From: an uncultured Alteromonadaceae bacterium
GTDB taxonomy: Bacteria; Pseudomonadota; Gammaproteobacteria; Enterobacterales; Alteromonadaceae
Direction of reading: 5' to 3'
DNA: 41,071 bases
NCBI GenBank assembly: GCA_947501935.1
Contig: CANMXU010000035.1
Location: 1-41,071 of the forward strand
Part shown: in pieces, positions 26,295 through 34,190 of the stretch
How positions within the stretch are numbered: position 1 is the stretch's first letter
Layout: each line of letters starts with the position of its first letter
Notes under the pieces: generated by a model
Seen by the model: only the letters and a program-made list of their open reading frames with translations
Told to the model about the DNA's origin: nothing
Database searches by the model: none
Program-made: the position numbers and the translations under genes

Positions 26295-26308
26295 TGATAA
26301 CGATGTCA
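26295..26308. promoter_or_regulatory. LacI-type operator 7
   Basis: TGATAACGATGTCA, exact consensus, upstream of the sulfatase starting at 26239. It is the rightmost copy; none was found in the xyl module. Confidence 0.8.
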
Positions 26309-27248
26309 AAGATTATTTCAAGCCAATAACCTGACAATAACAGTGTCTCTTGTTAAGACCCTATATCGCTGTAATATGCGAAAAATAACATTTAAAAGAA
26401 CATATTAAGATTAAATTAGGCGTTTAAGCTAAAGGTTTAGAAGGACACGAATGAAGTGGCAATTCGAAAAAGCCGTTAAAAATGCGTAGGGGTAAGTCAC
26501 AATAAGCAGTATGAAGAAGAAGAAAAATAAAAATCAGAATATTTGCTTTTAAGGCTATTTGAAGTTAATGGTTTTAACAACCGCCATTGTGAAGTAATAA
26601 ATACCAGATTCAGCGTGTCTTTGAGGTGAAGTCGTAATAGCCATTTGTACCACCTCTTTGTACCCGTTGGTAATTACATAACTTATCTAAAGCCTTTGAG
26701 TGACAAGAGCTTACAGATTACGTAGGCTTGCAGAGAATGGCGGGGCGGAGGCAGCCTACAAAGCTACCAAATACACTGAATTAATAGCGTTATCAGCATA
26801 ACCACTCATCATTAGTGGTAGCTGTAGTGCTACAACTATTAAATATCACTTTCTTTTATTACAGTTTTAAAAATATTGAGCGGTTGAATGCATCATGCTA
26901 CACAAATATTTTAATGTAATGATTTATTAAGTAAAATAAATAACGACCATAAAGTATCCCCTGCATTGTACCCTTGCGTTATTAGCACCATAAAATTGGA
27001 ATATTACCTATAGCGCTTTCGCTGCCAATATAACTTCAATGGTCTATATAACAGTCCCAACTATAATGTGTAGACATGCACTCATTTTGTACGAATCGTG
27101 CCCCTAAACATTAGATGTTTTTCGCTTTGCTTTCGACATTATAAGTGTATCAAACTCACTAACGAATACTTAGGACTTGCTGAAACCGCTCATTATATTG
27201 CTTTTGAATAGTTTGAGAACGCATGTATCAATGAAACAGGAAATTGGC
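26309..27248. other. Non-coding junction between PUL and xyl module
   Basis: No intact gene. It holds the left 142-bp direct repeat (26602-26743), a few very short frames without recognisable products, a small GTAGC/GCTAC hairpin near 26820, and the leader of the IS110 remnant. It looks like recombination or mobile-element debris. Confidence 0.6.
26602..26743. repeat. 142-bp direct repeat, left copy
   Basis: Aligns without gaps to 38788-38929 with 10 mismatches (about 93% identity). Its right end, TGGCGG, equals the last six bases of the tRNA-Ser gene (CCA, discriminator and two acceptor bases, read on the plus strand). The sequence beyond, GGCGGAGGCAG, only loosely resembles the tRNA, so no tRNA gene remains at this copy. 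Confidence 0.9.
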
Positions 27249-27680
27249 ATGAACTCACATTTAAATAACACTAACTATAAAGCATTTGTTGGGATAGATT
27301 GGGCAAATGATAAACATGATCTTTGCATTCAGGGTTCATTCACTAGCAACCGTGAGTTTTCTGTTATAAATCATAACGTTAATTAAGTTGACAAATAAAT
27401 TAAAGGCCTTCATAAAAGGTTTGGCTCACCTATTGCGGTTGCTGTGGAGTTAACGAAAGACCCTATTGTGTATGCTCTGCAGCGATATGATTTCATTGTT
27501 ATTGTACCTACAAACAAGCACAAGACATATGGCATACAGGGCTGCTTCACCGTTTTAATTTGGCTTCGTAAACATGGTCAACTAGCTTGGTCTAAAGGAA
27601 CGCCTATTTTCTTATCTCGAGGTTTTGCCATGATCAAGCCTAAACTTTCTAAAGCGCTACTTTTTAACGACCAAAAGTAG
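27249..27680 (+). pseudogene. IS110-family transposase remnant
   Basis: The first piece reads KAFVGIDWANDKHDLCIQ, the N-terminal DEDD-domain start of IS110-type transposases, and stops at 27384-27386 (TAA). A further in-frame stop follows, after which IAVAVELTKDPIVYALQRYDFIVIVPTNKHKTYG resumes the IS110 pattern from about 27431. After that the sequence no longer resembles the family and ends at 27680. The RNase H-like domain is incomplete and the C-terminal transposase_20 domain is missing, so the element is dead. Confidence 0.8.
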
Positions 27681-27979
27681 CGCAATGTTTCGTTGCCCCC
27701 TTCAACACAATGTTAGCGGTACCAATAACATTTGATTTATGTTCTTATTCTTTGACCATTCAGGCCTTGTGTTTGTAACAAATATTTTCAAAAAGATATA
27801 ACGAGGTTTACACCAAAACAATAAAGCCCTTATTTTCAATTATATACTATACAAGGGTGCAGTTTAAATTTTCTTTCCTTAAATAATACGATCATTTTAA
27901 ACAACAAAGTCATTGCCAAACATAAACACTGGTGATAATGTTAGCGCTAACATTGATTAGAATTTAACAGAGACTCGTA
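27681..27979. other. xylB upstream region
   Basis: No gene. It contains the XylR-type palindrome just before xylB. The left part is AT-rich with no recognised feature. Confidence 0.5.
27937..27954. promoter_or_regulatory. Perfect 18-bp LacI-family operator before xylB
   Basis: AATGTTAGCGCTAACATT is fully symmetric with the CG centre typical of LacI-family sites, 26 bp before the xylB start. It differs from the PUL operator, and the adjacent regulator at 36971-38020 is its likely ligand. The position next to the start suggests repression of the xyl module. Confidence 0.85.
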
Positions 27980-29437
27980 ATGTATTTAGGAATCGATTTA
28001 GGCACATCAGGTGTAAAAGTTATCATTCTTGATGACAAAGATAGCCTTGTTGAGCAAGCGTCTGCATCATTAAGCGTTAGCCGCCCTGCCCCTTTATGGT
28101 CAGAGCAAGCACCTAGTGATTGGTGGCAAGCCACGAATGACGCAGTAGCCCAATTGAAAGCAAAAAATAGCGCTGCTTTAAAAGCTGTTCAATCGATTGG
28201 TTTATCTGGGCAAATGCATGGTGCAACTTTGCTTGACAGTGATAACAACATTATTCGTCCGGCCATTTTATGGAACGACGGTCGCAGTGAAGCGCAATGT
28301 AAAACCATTGAGCAACGTGAACCTAATACGCGAGCAATTACCGGCAACATTGCCATGCCTGGCTTTACCGCACCAAAACTGGTTTGGTTAAAAGAAAATG
28401 AACCAGAGCACTTTGAAAAAGTTGCCAAGGTATTATTACCAAAAGATTATTTACGCTTTTTAATGACCGGCGATTTTGCCTCAGACATGTCAGACAGCGC
28501 TGGCACCCTTTGGCTTGATGTTGAAAAACGCCAATGGTCAAATGAAATGTTAGCCGCGACCGAGTTAACCCTTGATCATATGCCTACCCTTTTTGAAGGC
28601 CCTGAGATCACTGGTTATCTTTCAAAAGAAGTCGCTGATGCTTGGGGAATGAATGAAGTTGCCGTTATTGCAGGTGGCGGTGATAACGCCGCAGGCGCAG
28701 CTGGCATCGGGGTGATTAACCCTAATGAAGCTTTTTTATCTTTAGGCACCTCTGGCGTATATTTTGTTGCCAACGAAACCTATAACCCAAACCCTGATAG
28801 CGCAGTACATACCTTTTGCCATTGCATACCTAAAACTTGGCATCAAATGTCGGTAGTGTTAAGTGCCGCAAGCTGTTTAAGCTGGGTGACCAAGCTTACT
28901 GGCTTTGCAAATGAAAAAGCATTACTCGATGAAGTAGAAAAACTTGATTTTGCTCAGCCTTCAGCCGTTATTTTTTTACCTTACCTTTCTGGTGAGCGTA
29001 CACCACACAACAACCCCAATGCACAGGGCGTTTTCTTTGGTCTTGGCCACAATACCGGCGCCGCTGAATTTGGCCGCGCAGTATTAGAAGGAGTTGCTTT
29101 TGCTTTTGCCGACGGCCAACAAGCCTTAATTGCCGCGGGCACGAAAATTGACCAAGTATCAGTTATTGGCGGCGGCGCACGTAGCGCGCTGTGGGGGAAA
29201 ATATTAGCCAGCGTACTTGATAAACCACTGACCTATCGCAAAGGCGCGGAAGTAGGCCCAGCTTTTGGCGCGGCACGTTTAGCGAAAATTGCCACCAACA
29301 AAGCACAGCCAAGTGATGTATGCACCGCCAGCGAAGTCGATTTTGTTATCGAACCTGACACCAACATGCACGCTTATTACCAAGCGCAACACCGTAAGTA
29401 TCAACAACTATATAAGAGCCTAAAAGATCATTTTTAA
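27980..29437 (+). CDS. xylB: Xylulokinase
   Basis: A 485-residue FGGY-family kinase (E. coli XylB has 484) that phosphorylates D-xylulose to xylulose 5-phosphate in the cytoplasm. Landmarks: N-terminal ATPase loop YLGIDLGTSGVKVII (2-16), GLSGQMHGATLLD (about 74-86, substrate loop), AILWNDGRSEAQC, IAGGGDNAAGAAG with the catalytic Asp at about 233, and SVIGGGARSALWGKILASVL near the C-terminus. It is the first gene of the catabolic module, preceded by the 18-bp operator, and xylA starts 63 bp downstream. Among FGGY kinases the MHG motif and neighbouring xylA make xylulose the substrate rather than glycerol or ribulose. Confidence 0.95.
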   Translation: MYLGIDLGTSGVKVIILDDKDSLVEQASASLSVSRPAPLWSEQAPSDWWQATNDAVAQLKAKNSAALKAVQSIGLSGQMHGATLLDSDNNIIRPAILWNDGRSEAQCKTIEQREPNTRAITGNIAMPGFTAPKLVWLKENEPEHFEKVAKVLLPKDYLRFLMTGDFASDMSDSAGTLWLDVEKRQWSNEMLAATELTLDHMPTLFEGPEITGYLSKEVADAWGMNEVAVIAGGGDNAAGAAGIGVINPNEAFLSLGTSGVYFVANETYNPNPDSAVHTFCHCIPKTWHQMSVVLSAASCLSWVTKLTGFANEKALLDEVEKLDFAQPSAVIFLPYLSGERTPHNNPNAQGVFFGLGHNTGAAEFGRAVLEGVAFAFADGQQALIAAGTKIDQVSVIGGGARSALWGKILASVLDKPLTYRKGAEVGPAFGAARLAKIATNKAQPSDVCTASEVDFVIEPDTNMHAYYQAQHRKYQQLYKSLKDHF

Positions 29438-29500
29438 GCGGTAACAACACAACAAATTAAGCATTAACCAAATATATTAAGCATTAACTTGGAGTATCAC

Positions 29501-30820
29501 ATGAGCGAACAATTTTTTAATACAGTAGAAAAAATTAAATTTGAAGGTGAAAACAGCACTAACCCACTAGCGTTTCGTTACTACGACGAAAACCAAGTTG
29601 TGCTAGGTAAAACCATGAAAGAGCACTTGCGTTTTGCCGCGTGTTACTGGCATAACTTTTGTTGGGCAGGCTCAGACATTTTTGGCGCGGGTACGTTTGA
29701 GCGTCCTTGGATTTCAGCGACAGGTAACCAATTAGAGCTTGCTGAGCAAAAAGCAAAAGTTGCCTTTGAATTTTTTGAAAAATTAGGTGTACCTTACTTT
29801 TGTTTCCACGATGCAGACATTGCACCTGAAGGCGAGTCGCTACAAGAATTCCACGACAATGTTGATCACATTGTCGGTATTTTTGAAAAAGAAATGAAGC
29901 GTACCGGCATTAAGCTGTTATGGGGTACTGCGAACTTATTCTCAAATGCACGTTTTTGTGCTGGTGGTTCAACTAACCCGAACCCTGATTTATACGCATA
30001 CGCTGCAGCGCAAGTAAAACATGCATTAGAAGTAACGCACCGTTTAGGCGGCGAAAACTACGTACTTTGGGGTGGTCGTGAAGGTTACGATACGCTATTA
30101 AATACTGACCTTGCACAAGAAGGCGAGCAATACGCACGTTTCCTTAAAATGGTTATCGAGCACAAACATAAAATTGGTTTCAAAGGTAAGTTATTAATTG
30201 AACCTAAGCCTCAAGAGCCGACTAAGCATCAGTACGATTACGATACCGCTACCGTTGCTGGTTTCTTACACAAGCACGGCATCGCTGGTGAAGTTCATGT
30301 CAACATTGAAGCTAACCATGCAACACTTGCCGGTCATAGTTTCCATCATGAAATCGCAGTTGCTTGTGCTGAAGGCATTATGGGTAGTGTTGATGCTAAC
30401 CGTGGCGACATGCAAAACGGTTGGGATACCGACCAATTCCCTAACGATGTAGCAGAATGTACCTTAGTGATGTATGAAATTTTAAAAGCCGGTGGTTTAG
30501 ACACAGGTGGTTTCAACTTTGATACTAAACTTCGTCGTCAATCATGTGAGCGTGATGATTTATTCATTGGTCACATCGGCGGCATGGACACTATGGCTAA
30601 AGCGTTACTTAACGCGGCTAAGTTAATTGAAGATGCTCCATTATCTGATTTTGTTGACGAACGTTATGCGGGTTGGAAAGGCGAATTAGGCCAAAGCATA
30701 ATGTCTGGCGATCACAGCTTAGAAAGCTTGTCTAAATTAGTACTTGAAGAAAAAATCGATCCAAAACAAGAATCTGGTCGCCAAGAGCTACTAGAAAACA
30801 TTGTTAACCGTTACGTTTAA
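29501..30820 (+). CDS. xylA: Xylose isomerase
   Basis: A 439-residue enzyme (E. coli XylA has 440) that converts D-xylose to D-xylulose with two divalent metals. Start at ATG 29501 behind GGAG; a TTG twelve bases earlier overlaps the ribosome site. Signature regions are YFCFHDADIAPEG with the catalytic His at about 101, WGGREGYDTLLNTD, LLIEPKPQEPTKHQYDYD, and VNIEANHATLAGHSFHHE with metal-binding Glu and His. It is the cytoplasmic entry step for xylose released by the PUL enzymes. It is likely co-transcribed with xylB. The leader TTGGAGTATCACATG is almost identical to that of the GH3 gene. Confidence 0.96.
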   Translation: MSEQFFNTVEKIKFEGENSTNPLAFRYYDENQVVLGKTMKEHLRFAACYWHNFCWAGSDIFGAGTFERPWISATGNQLELAEQKAKVAFEFFEKLGVPYFCFHDADIAPEGESLQEFHDNVDHIVGIFEKEMKRTGIKLLWGTANLFSNARFCAGGSTNPNPDLYAYAAAQVKHALEVTHRLGGENYVLWGGREGYDTLLNTDLAQEGEQYARFLKMVIEHKHKIGFKGKLLIEPKPQEPTKHQYDYDTATVAGFLHKHGIAGEVHVNIEANHATLAGHSFHHEIAVACAEGIMGSVDANRGDMQNGWDTDQFPNDVAECTLVMYEILKAGGLDTGGFNFDTKLRRQSCERDDLFIGHIGGMDTMAKALLNAAKLIEDAPLSDFVDERYAGWKGELGQSIMSGDHSLESLSKLVLEEKIDPKQESGRQELLENIVNRYV

Positions 30821-30871
30821 TTTAATTTTAATTTTAATTTTATTTTAACTTAACTTAAACCGACGCTTTAA

Positions 30872-30901
30872 CTGCCAACAATACCCTGCAATTGTTGGCA
30901 G
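30872..30901 (+). terminator. Hairpin between xylA and tal
   Basis: CTGCCAACAAT (30872-30882) pairs perfectly with ATTGTTGGCAG (30891-30901), 11 bp with an 8-nt loop, followed by TCTTTAATT. A partial terminator or stabiliser for the upstream xylBA message. A short TTTAAT-type repeat lies just before it (30819-30846). Confidence 0.65.
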
Positions 30902-30932
30902 TCTTTAATTACAGTCACTCTAGGTTTCCCTC

Positions 30933-31895
30933 ATGAATTTATTAGAACAATTAAAAAAGGTCACTAAAGTTGTGGCTGACAGCGGCGATGTTGACTCCAT
31001 CAAAGCGTTAAACCCGGTAGATGCCACCACTAACCCTTCGTTGATTTTACAAGCGGCAAAACTACCACAATACAAACACTTAATTGATGATGCTATCGCA
31101 AAATCTACCAAAAACGGTCAGACCGATATTATTGATGTCTGTGATCAGCTGATTGTCAATTTTGGCTGTGAAATACTTAAACATGTTCCAGGGCGCATTT
31201 CATCAGAAGTTGATGCCAGATTGTCATTTGACACCCAAGCAAGCATTGAAAAAGGTCGTAAATTAATTGCCCTTTATCAAGCAGCGGGTATCAGTAAAGA
31301 TCGCGTATTAATCAAACTCGCTTCGACTTGGCAAGGCATAAAAGCTGCCGAGCAGTTAGAAAAAGAAGGTATTGCTTGTAACTTAACGCTACTATTTTCA
31401 ATGGCGCAAGCCGTTGCCTGCGCCGAAGCAAATGTTACCTTAATTTCGCCTTTTGTTGGTCGAATTTTAGATTGGTATAAGGCTAAAGAAGTGCAAGCAC
31501 CAACAGGAAAAGACTTTATTGGCGCAGATGATCCCGGCGTGCAATCAGTTACTCGCATCTATGAGTACTACAAAACCTACGACTACAATACCGTGGTTAT
31601 GGGCGCAAGCTTTAGAAACACCTCAGAAATTATCGAACTTGCCGGTTGTGATTTATTAACCATTTCACCCGCGTTACTGACTCAATTGCAAGAAACGCAA
31701 GGCGAGCTTGACACCAAATTAGATGCCAGCAAAATCAAAGGGCAATCACGCGCTGCCTTAACCGCGCTAACAGAAGCAAGCTTTGCATGGCAGCATAATG
31801 AAGATGCGATGGCGGTTGAAAAACTGTCTGAAGGTATTCGTAATTTTGCCAAAGATCAAAATATATTAGAGCAAATGGTCGCTGAGCTTATTTAA
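30933..31895 (+). CDS. tal: Transaldolase
   Basis: A 320-residue class I transaldolase (E. coli TalB has 317) that moves a dihydroxyacetone unit between sedoheptulose 7-phosphate and glyceraldehyde 3-phosphate in the pentose phosphate pathway. The family start is seen at ALNPVDATTNPSLILQA (25-41), the Schiff-base Lys128 in RVLIKLASTWQGIKAAEQL, and the ring of phosphate-binding residues around SPFVGRILDWYK. The ribosome site is weak. It stands between xylA and tkt in the same direction, but hairpins lie on both sides, so independent expression is possible. It provides the route from xylulose 5-phosphate to glycolysis. Confidence 0.95.
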   Translation: MNLLEQLKKVTKVVADSGDVDSIKALNPVDATTNPSLILQAAKLPQYKHLIDDAIAKSTKNGQTDIIDVCDQLIVNFGCEILKHVPGRISSEVDARLSFDTQASIEKGRKLIALYQAAGISKDRVLIKLASTWQGIKAAEQLEKEGIACNLTLLFSMAQAVACAEANVTLISPFVGRILDWYKAKEVQAPTGKDFIGADDPGVQSVTRIYEYYKTYDYNTVVMGASFRNTSEIIELAGCDLLTISPALLTQLQETQGELDTKLDASKIKGQSRAALTALTEASFAWQHNEDAMAVEKLSEGIRNFAKDQNILEQMVAELI

Positions 31896-31900
31896 GGCAC

Positions 31901-32008
31901 AGGGGTTATGTTTTAGGGGTTATGTTTTAGGGGTTATGTTTTAGGGGTTATGTTTTAGGGGTTATGTTTTAGGGGTTATGTTTTAGGGCTTACGCTTTAG
32001 GGCTTACG
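31901..32008 (+). repeat. 14-bp G-rich tandem repeat after tal
   Basis: Six exact copies of AGGGGTTATGTTTT (31901-31984), then a variant copy AGGGCTTACGCTTT and a partial one. It starts five bases after the tal stop codon and lies inside the tal-tkt gap. The regular GGGG runs could form a G-quadruplex in DNA or mRNA. Confidence 0.92.
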
Positions 32009-32080
32009 TCACCAATTTGCCAAATATACGAAATAAAAAACACAGTGCAAACGAATGAATATTTAATCAACTGCACATTC

Positions 32081-32112
32081 AGCCAACGGCGCATTCCCTG
32101 CCGTTGGCTTTT
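32081..32112 (+). terminator. Terminator before tkt
   Basis: AGCCAACGGC (32081-32090) pairs perfectly with GCCGTTGGCT (32100-32109), with a 9-nt loop and TTTTAAAA after. It separates tal from tkt. Confidence 0.8.
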
Positions 32113-32152
32113 AAAATAACAACACTACTTACCAACTACAAAGGAAATCATA

Positions 32153-34168
32153 ATGACGTCTTCAAGGCAGCATCTCGCTAATGCTATTCGCGCACTCACC
32201 ATGGACGCAGTTCAACAAGCAAAATCTGGTCATCCAGGTGCTCCTATGGGCATGGCAGATATTGCAGAAGTATTATTTAATGATCACCTAAAACATAATC
32301 CATCAAGCCCAAACTGGTCAGACAGAGACCGTTTTGTACTAAGTAACGGCCATGGTTCAATGTTAATTTATTCGCTACTACATTTGAGCGGCTACGACTT
32401 ACCTATTGATGAATTAAAACAATTTAGACAACTTCATTCAAAAACCCCCGGCCACCCAGAATATGGTTACACCGTAGGTGTTGAAACGACTACTGGTCCA
32501 TTAGGCGCAGGTATTTCAAATGCCGTTGGTATGGCGATTGCTGAAAAAACCTTAGCCGCACATTTTAACCGTGACAATTTTGCTATTGTTGACCATTACA
32601 CCTACTGTTTTTTAGGCGATGGCTGTTTAATGGAAGGTATTTCGCACGAAGTATGTTCATTAGCGGGCACTCTCGGTTTAGGCAAGCTAATCGCATTTTG
32701 GGATGACAACGGCATTTCTATCGATGGCGAAGTCGAAGGTTGGTTTACCGACAATACCCCTGCCCGTTTCGAAGCCTATGGCTGGCATGTGATCAGCGAT
32801 GTTGATGGTCATGATCCGGTTGCCATTAACGCTGCTATTGAACAAGCAAAAGCGATTACCGACAAACCAACAATGATTTGTTGTAAAACCACTATCGGCT
32901 TTGGCTCACCCAATAAATCAGGCTCGCATGACTGTCATGGCGCGCCATTAGGTGATGAAGAAATTGCTGCAGCCAGAGAATTTTTACATTGGCCGCATGC
33001 CCCGTTTGACATTCCGCAAGAGGTTTACCAAGGCTGGGACGCAAAAGAAAAAGGCAGTCAAGCTGAGTCAAAATGGCAGGCACTTTTTACAGAGTATCAA
33101 GCGCAATACCCTGAATTAGCACAAGAGTTTACTCGCCGCGTCATCGAAGGAAAATTACCCGAGCAATTTACTGAAAAAGCGGATCAATACATCAAGCTTT
33201 GCCAGCAGCAAGGGCAAAACATTGCTAGCCGTAAAGCTTCGCAAAATGCGATTGAAGTCTTTGCCTCGCTACTTCCTGAATTACTTGGTGGCTCAGCCGA
33301 TTTAGCCGGCTCTAACTTAACTTTATGGTCTGGCTCAAAAGGTATTTCAGCTGAAGACGCTGACGGTAACTATTTATTTTACGGCGTACGTGAATTTGGT
33401 ATGAGCGGCATTATGAACGGCTTATCACTTCATGGCGGCTTTATTAACTACGGCGCAACCTTTTTAATGTTTATGGAATATGCGCGTAATGCCGTGCGTA
33501 TGTCTGCCTTAATGGGCATTCAAAATATTTTTGTTTACACCCATGACTCGATTGGCCAAGGTGAAGACGGCCCAACCCATCAACCGATTGAGCAATTGGC
33601 TAATTTAAGAATGACGCCAAATTTAACCACATGGCGCCCATGTGATGCGGTTGAGTCAGCGGTTGCTTGGAAAATGGCAATAGAAAAACAAAATGGCCCA
33701 AGTGCGTTAATTTTTAGTCGTCAAGGTTTGCCGCATCAACAACGCGATACTGAGCAAGTAAGCAATATTGAACAAGGCGGTTATGTTTTAGTAGATTGTA
33801 CTGGCCAAGTTGATGCTATTTTAGTTGCTACAGGTTCAGAAGTGGGCTTAGCCGTTGACGCTGCTAAAGTATTAAGCGAGCAAGGCAAAAACATTCGTGT
33901 GGTTTCTATGCCAAGTACCAATGTATTTGACCAACAATCTGCGCAATACCAAGAAAGTGTATTGCCAAGTCAGGTGAAAACCATTGTCGCGATTGAAACT
34001 GCCCATGTCGATTATTGGCACAAATATGTCGGTAAACAAGGTGCAATTATTGGCATGAGCTCTTTTGGTGAATCTGCACCTGGGGCTGATTTATTAAATC
34101 ACTTTGGTTTTACCGTTGAAAATGTTGTAAATACCACATTAGCTACTTTGAATAAAAACAAGCACTAA
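32153..34168 (+). CDS. tkt: Transketolase
   Basis: A 671-residue thiamine-diphosphate enzyme (E. coli TktA has 663) that transfers two-carbon units from xylulose 5-phosphate. Key regions: MDAVQQAKSGHPGAPMGMADI with the catalytic His, TGPLGAGISNAVGMA, the ThDP/Mg motif GDGCLMEGISHEVCSLAG to DDNGI (about 155-187), EFGMSGIMNGLSLHGG with the cofactor-activating Glu, and THDSIGQGEDGPTHQP. AAGGA precedes the ATG. It acts on the direct product of XylB, so its place in this module suits growth on xylose. Genomes of this group usually have another tkt copy elsewhere, so this one may be specialised (inference). Confidence 0.96.
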   Translation: MTSSRQHLANAIRALTMDAVQQAKSGHPGAPMGMADIAEVLFNDHLKHNPSSPNWSDRDRFVLSNGHGSMLIYSLLHLSGYDLPIDELKQFRQLHSKTPGHPEYGYTVGVETTTGPLGAGISNAVGMAIAEKTLAAHFNRDNFAIVDHYTYCFLGDGCLMEGISHEVCSLAGTLGLGKLIAFWDDNGISIDGEVEGWFTDNTPARFEAYGWHVISDVDGHDPVAINAAIEQAKAITDKPTMICCKTTIGFGSPNKSGSHDCHGAPLGDEEIAAAREFLHWPHAPFDIPQEVYQGWDAKEKGSQAESKWQALFTEYQAQYPELAQEFTRRVIEGKLPEQFTEKADQYIKLCQQQGQNIASRKASQNAIEVFASLLPELLGGSADLAGSNLTLWSGSKGISAEDADGNYLFYGVREFGMSGIMNGLSLHGGFINYGATFLMFMEYARNAVRMSALMGIQNIFVYTHDSIGQGEDGPTHQPIEQLANLRMTPNLTTWRPCDAVESAVAWKMAIEKQNGPSALIFSRQGLPHQQRDTEQVSNIEQGGYVLVDCTGQVDAILVATGSEVGLAVDAAKVLSEQGKNIRVVSMPSTNVFDQQSAQYQESVLPSQVKTIVAIETAHVDYWHKYVGKQGAIIGMSSFGESAPGADLLNHFGFTVENVVNTTLATLNKNKH

Positions 34169-34190
34169 AACAATGTTTGGGAAAAAGACT

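Noticed and set aside
26450..26490. Tiny frame starting ATGAAGTGGC
   Set aside because: Only 12 codons, no recognisable product, in a stretch of recombination debris.
31901..32008. CRISPR array
   Set aside because: The 14-bp units are contiguous with no spacers, and no cas gene is present.
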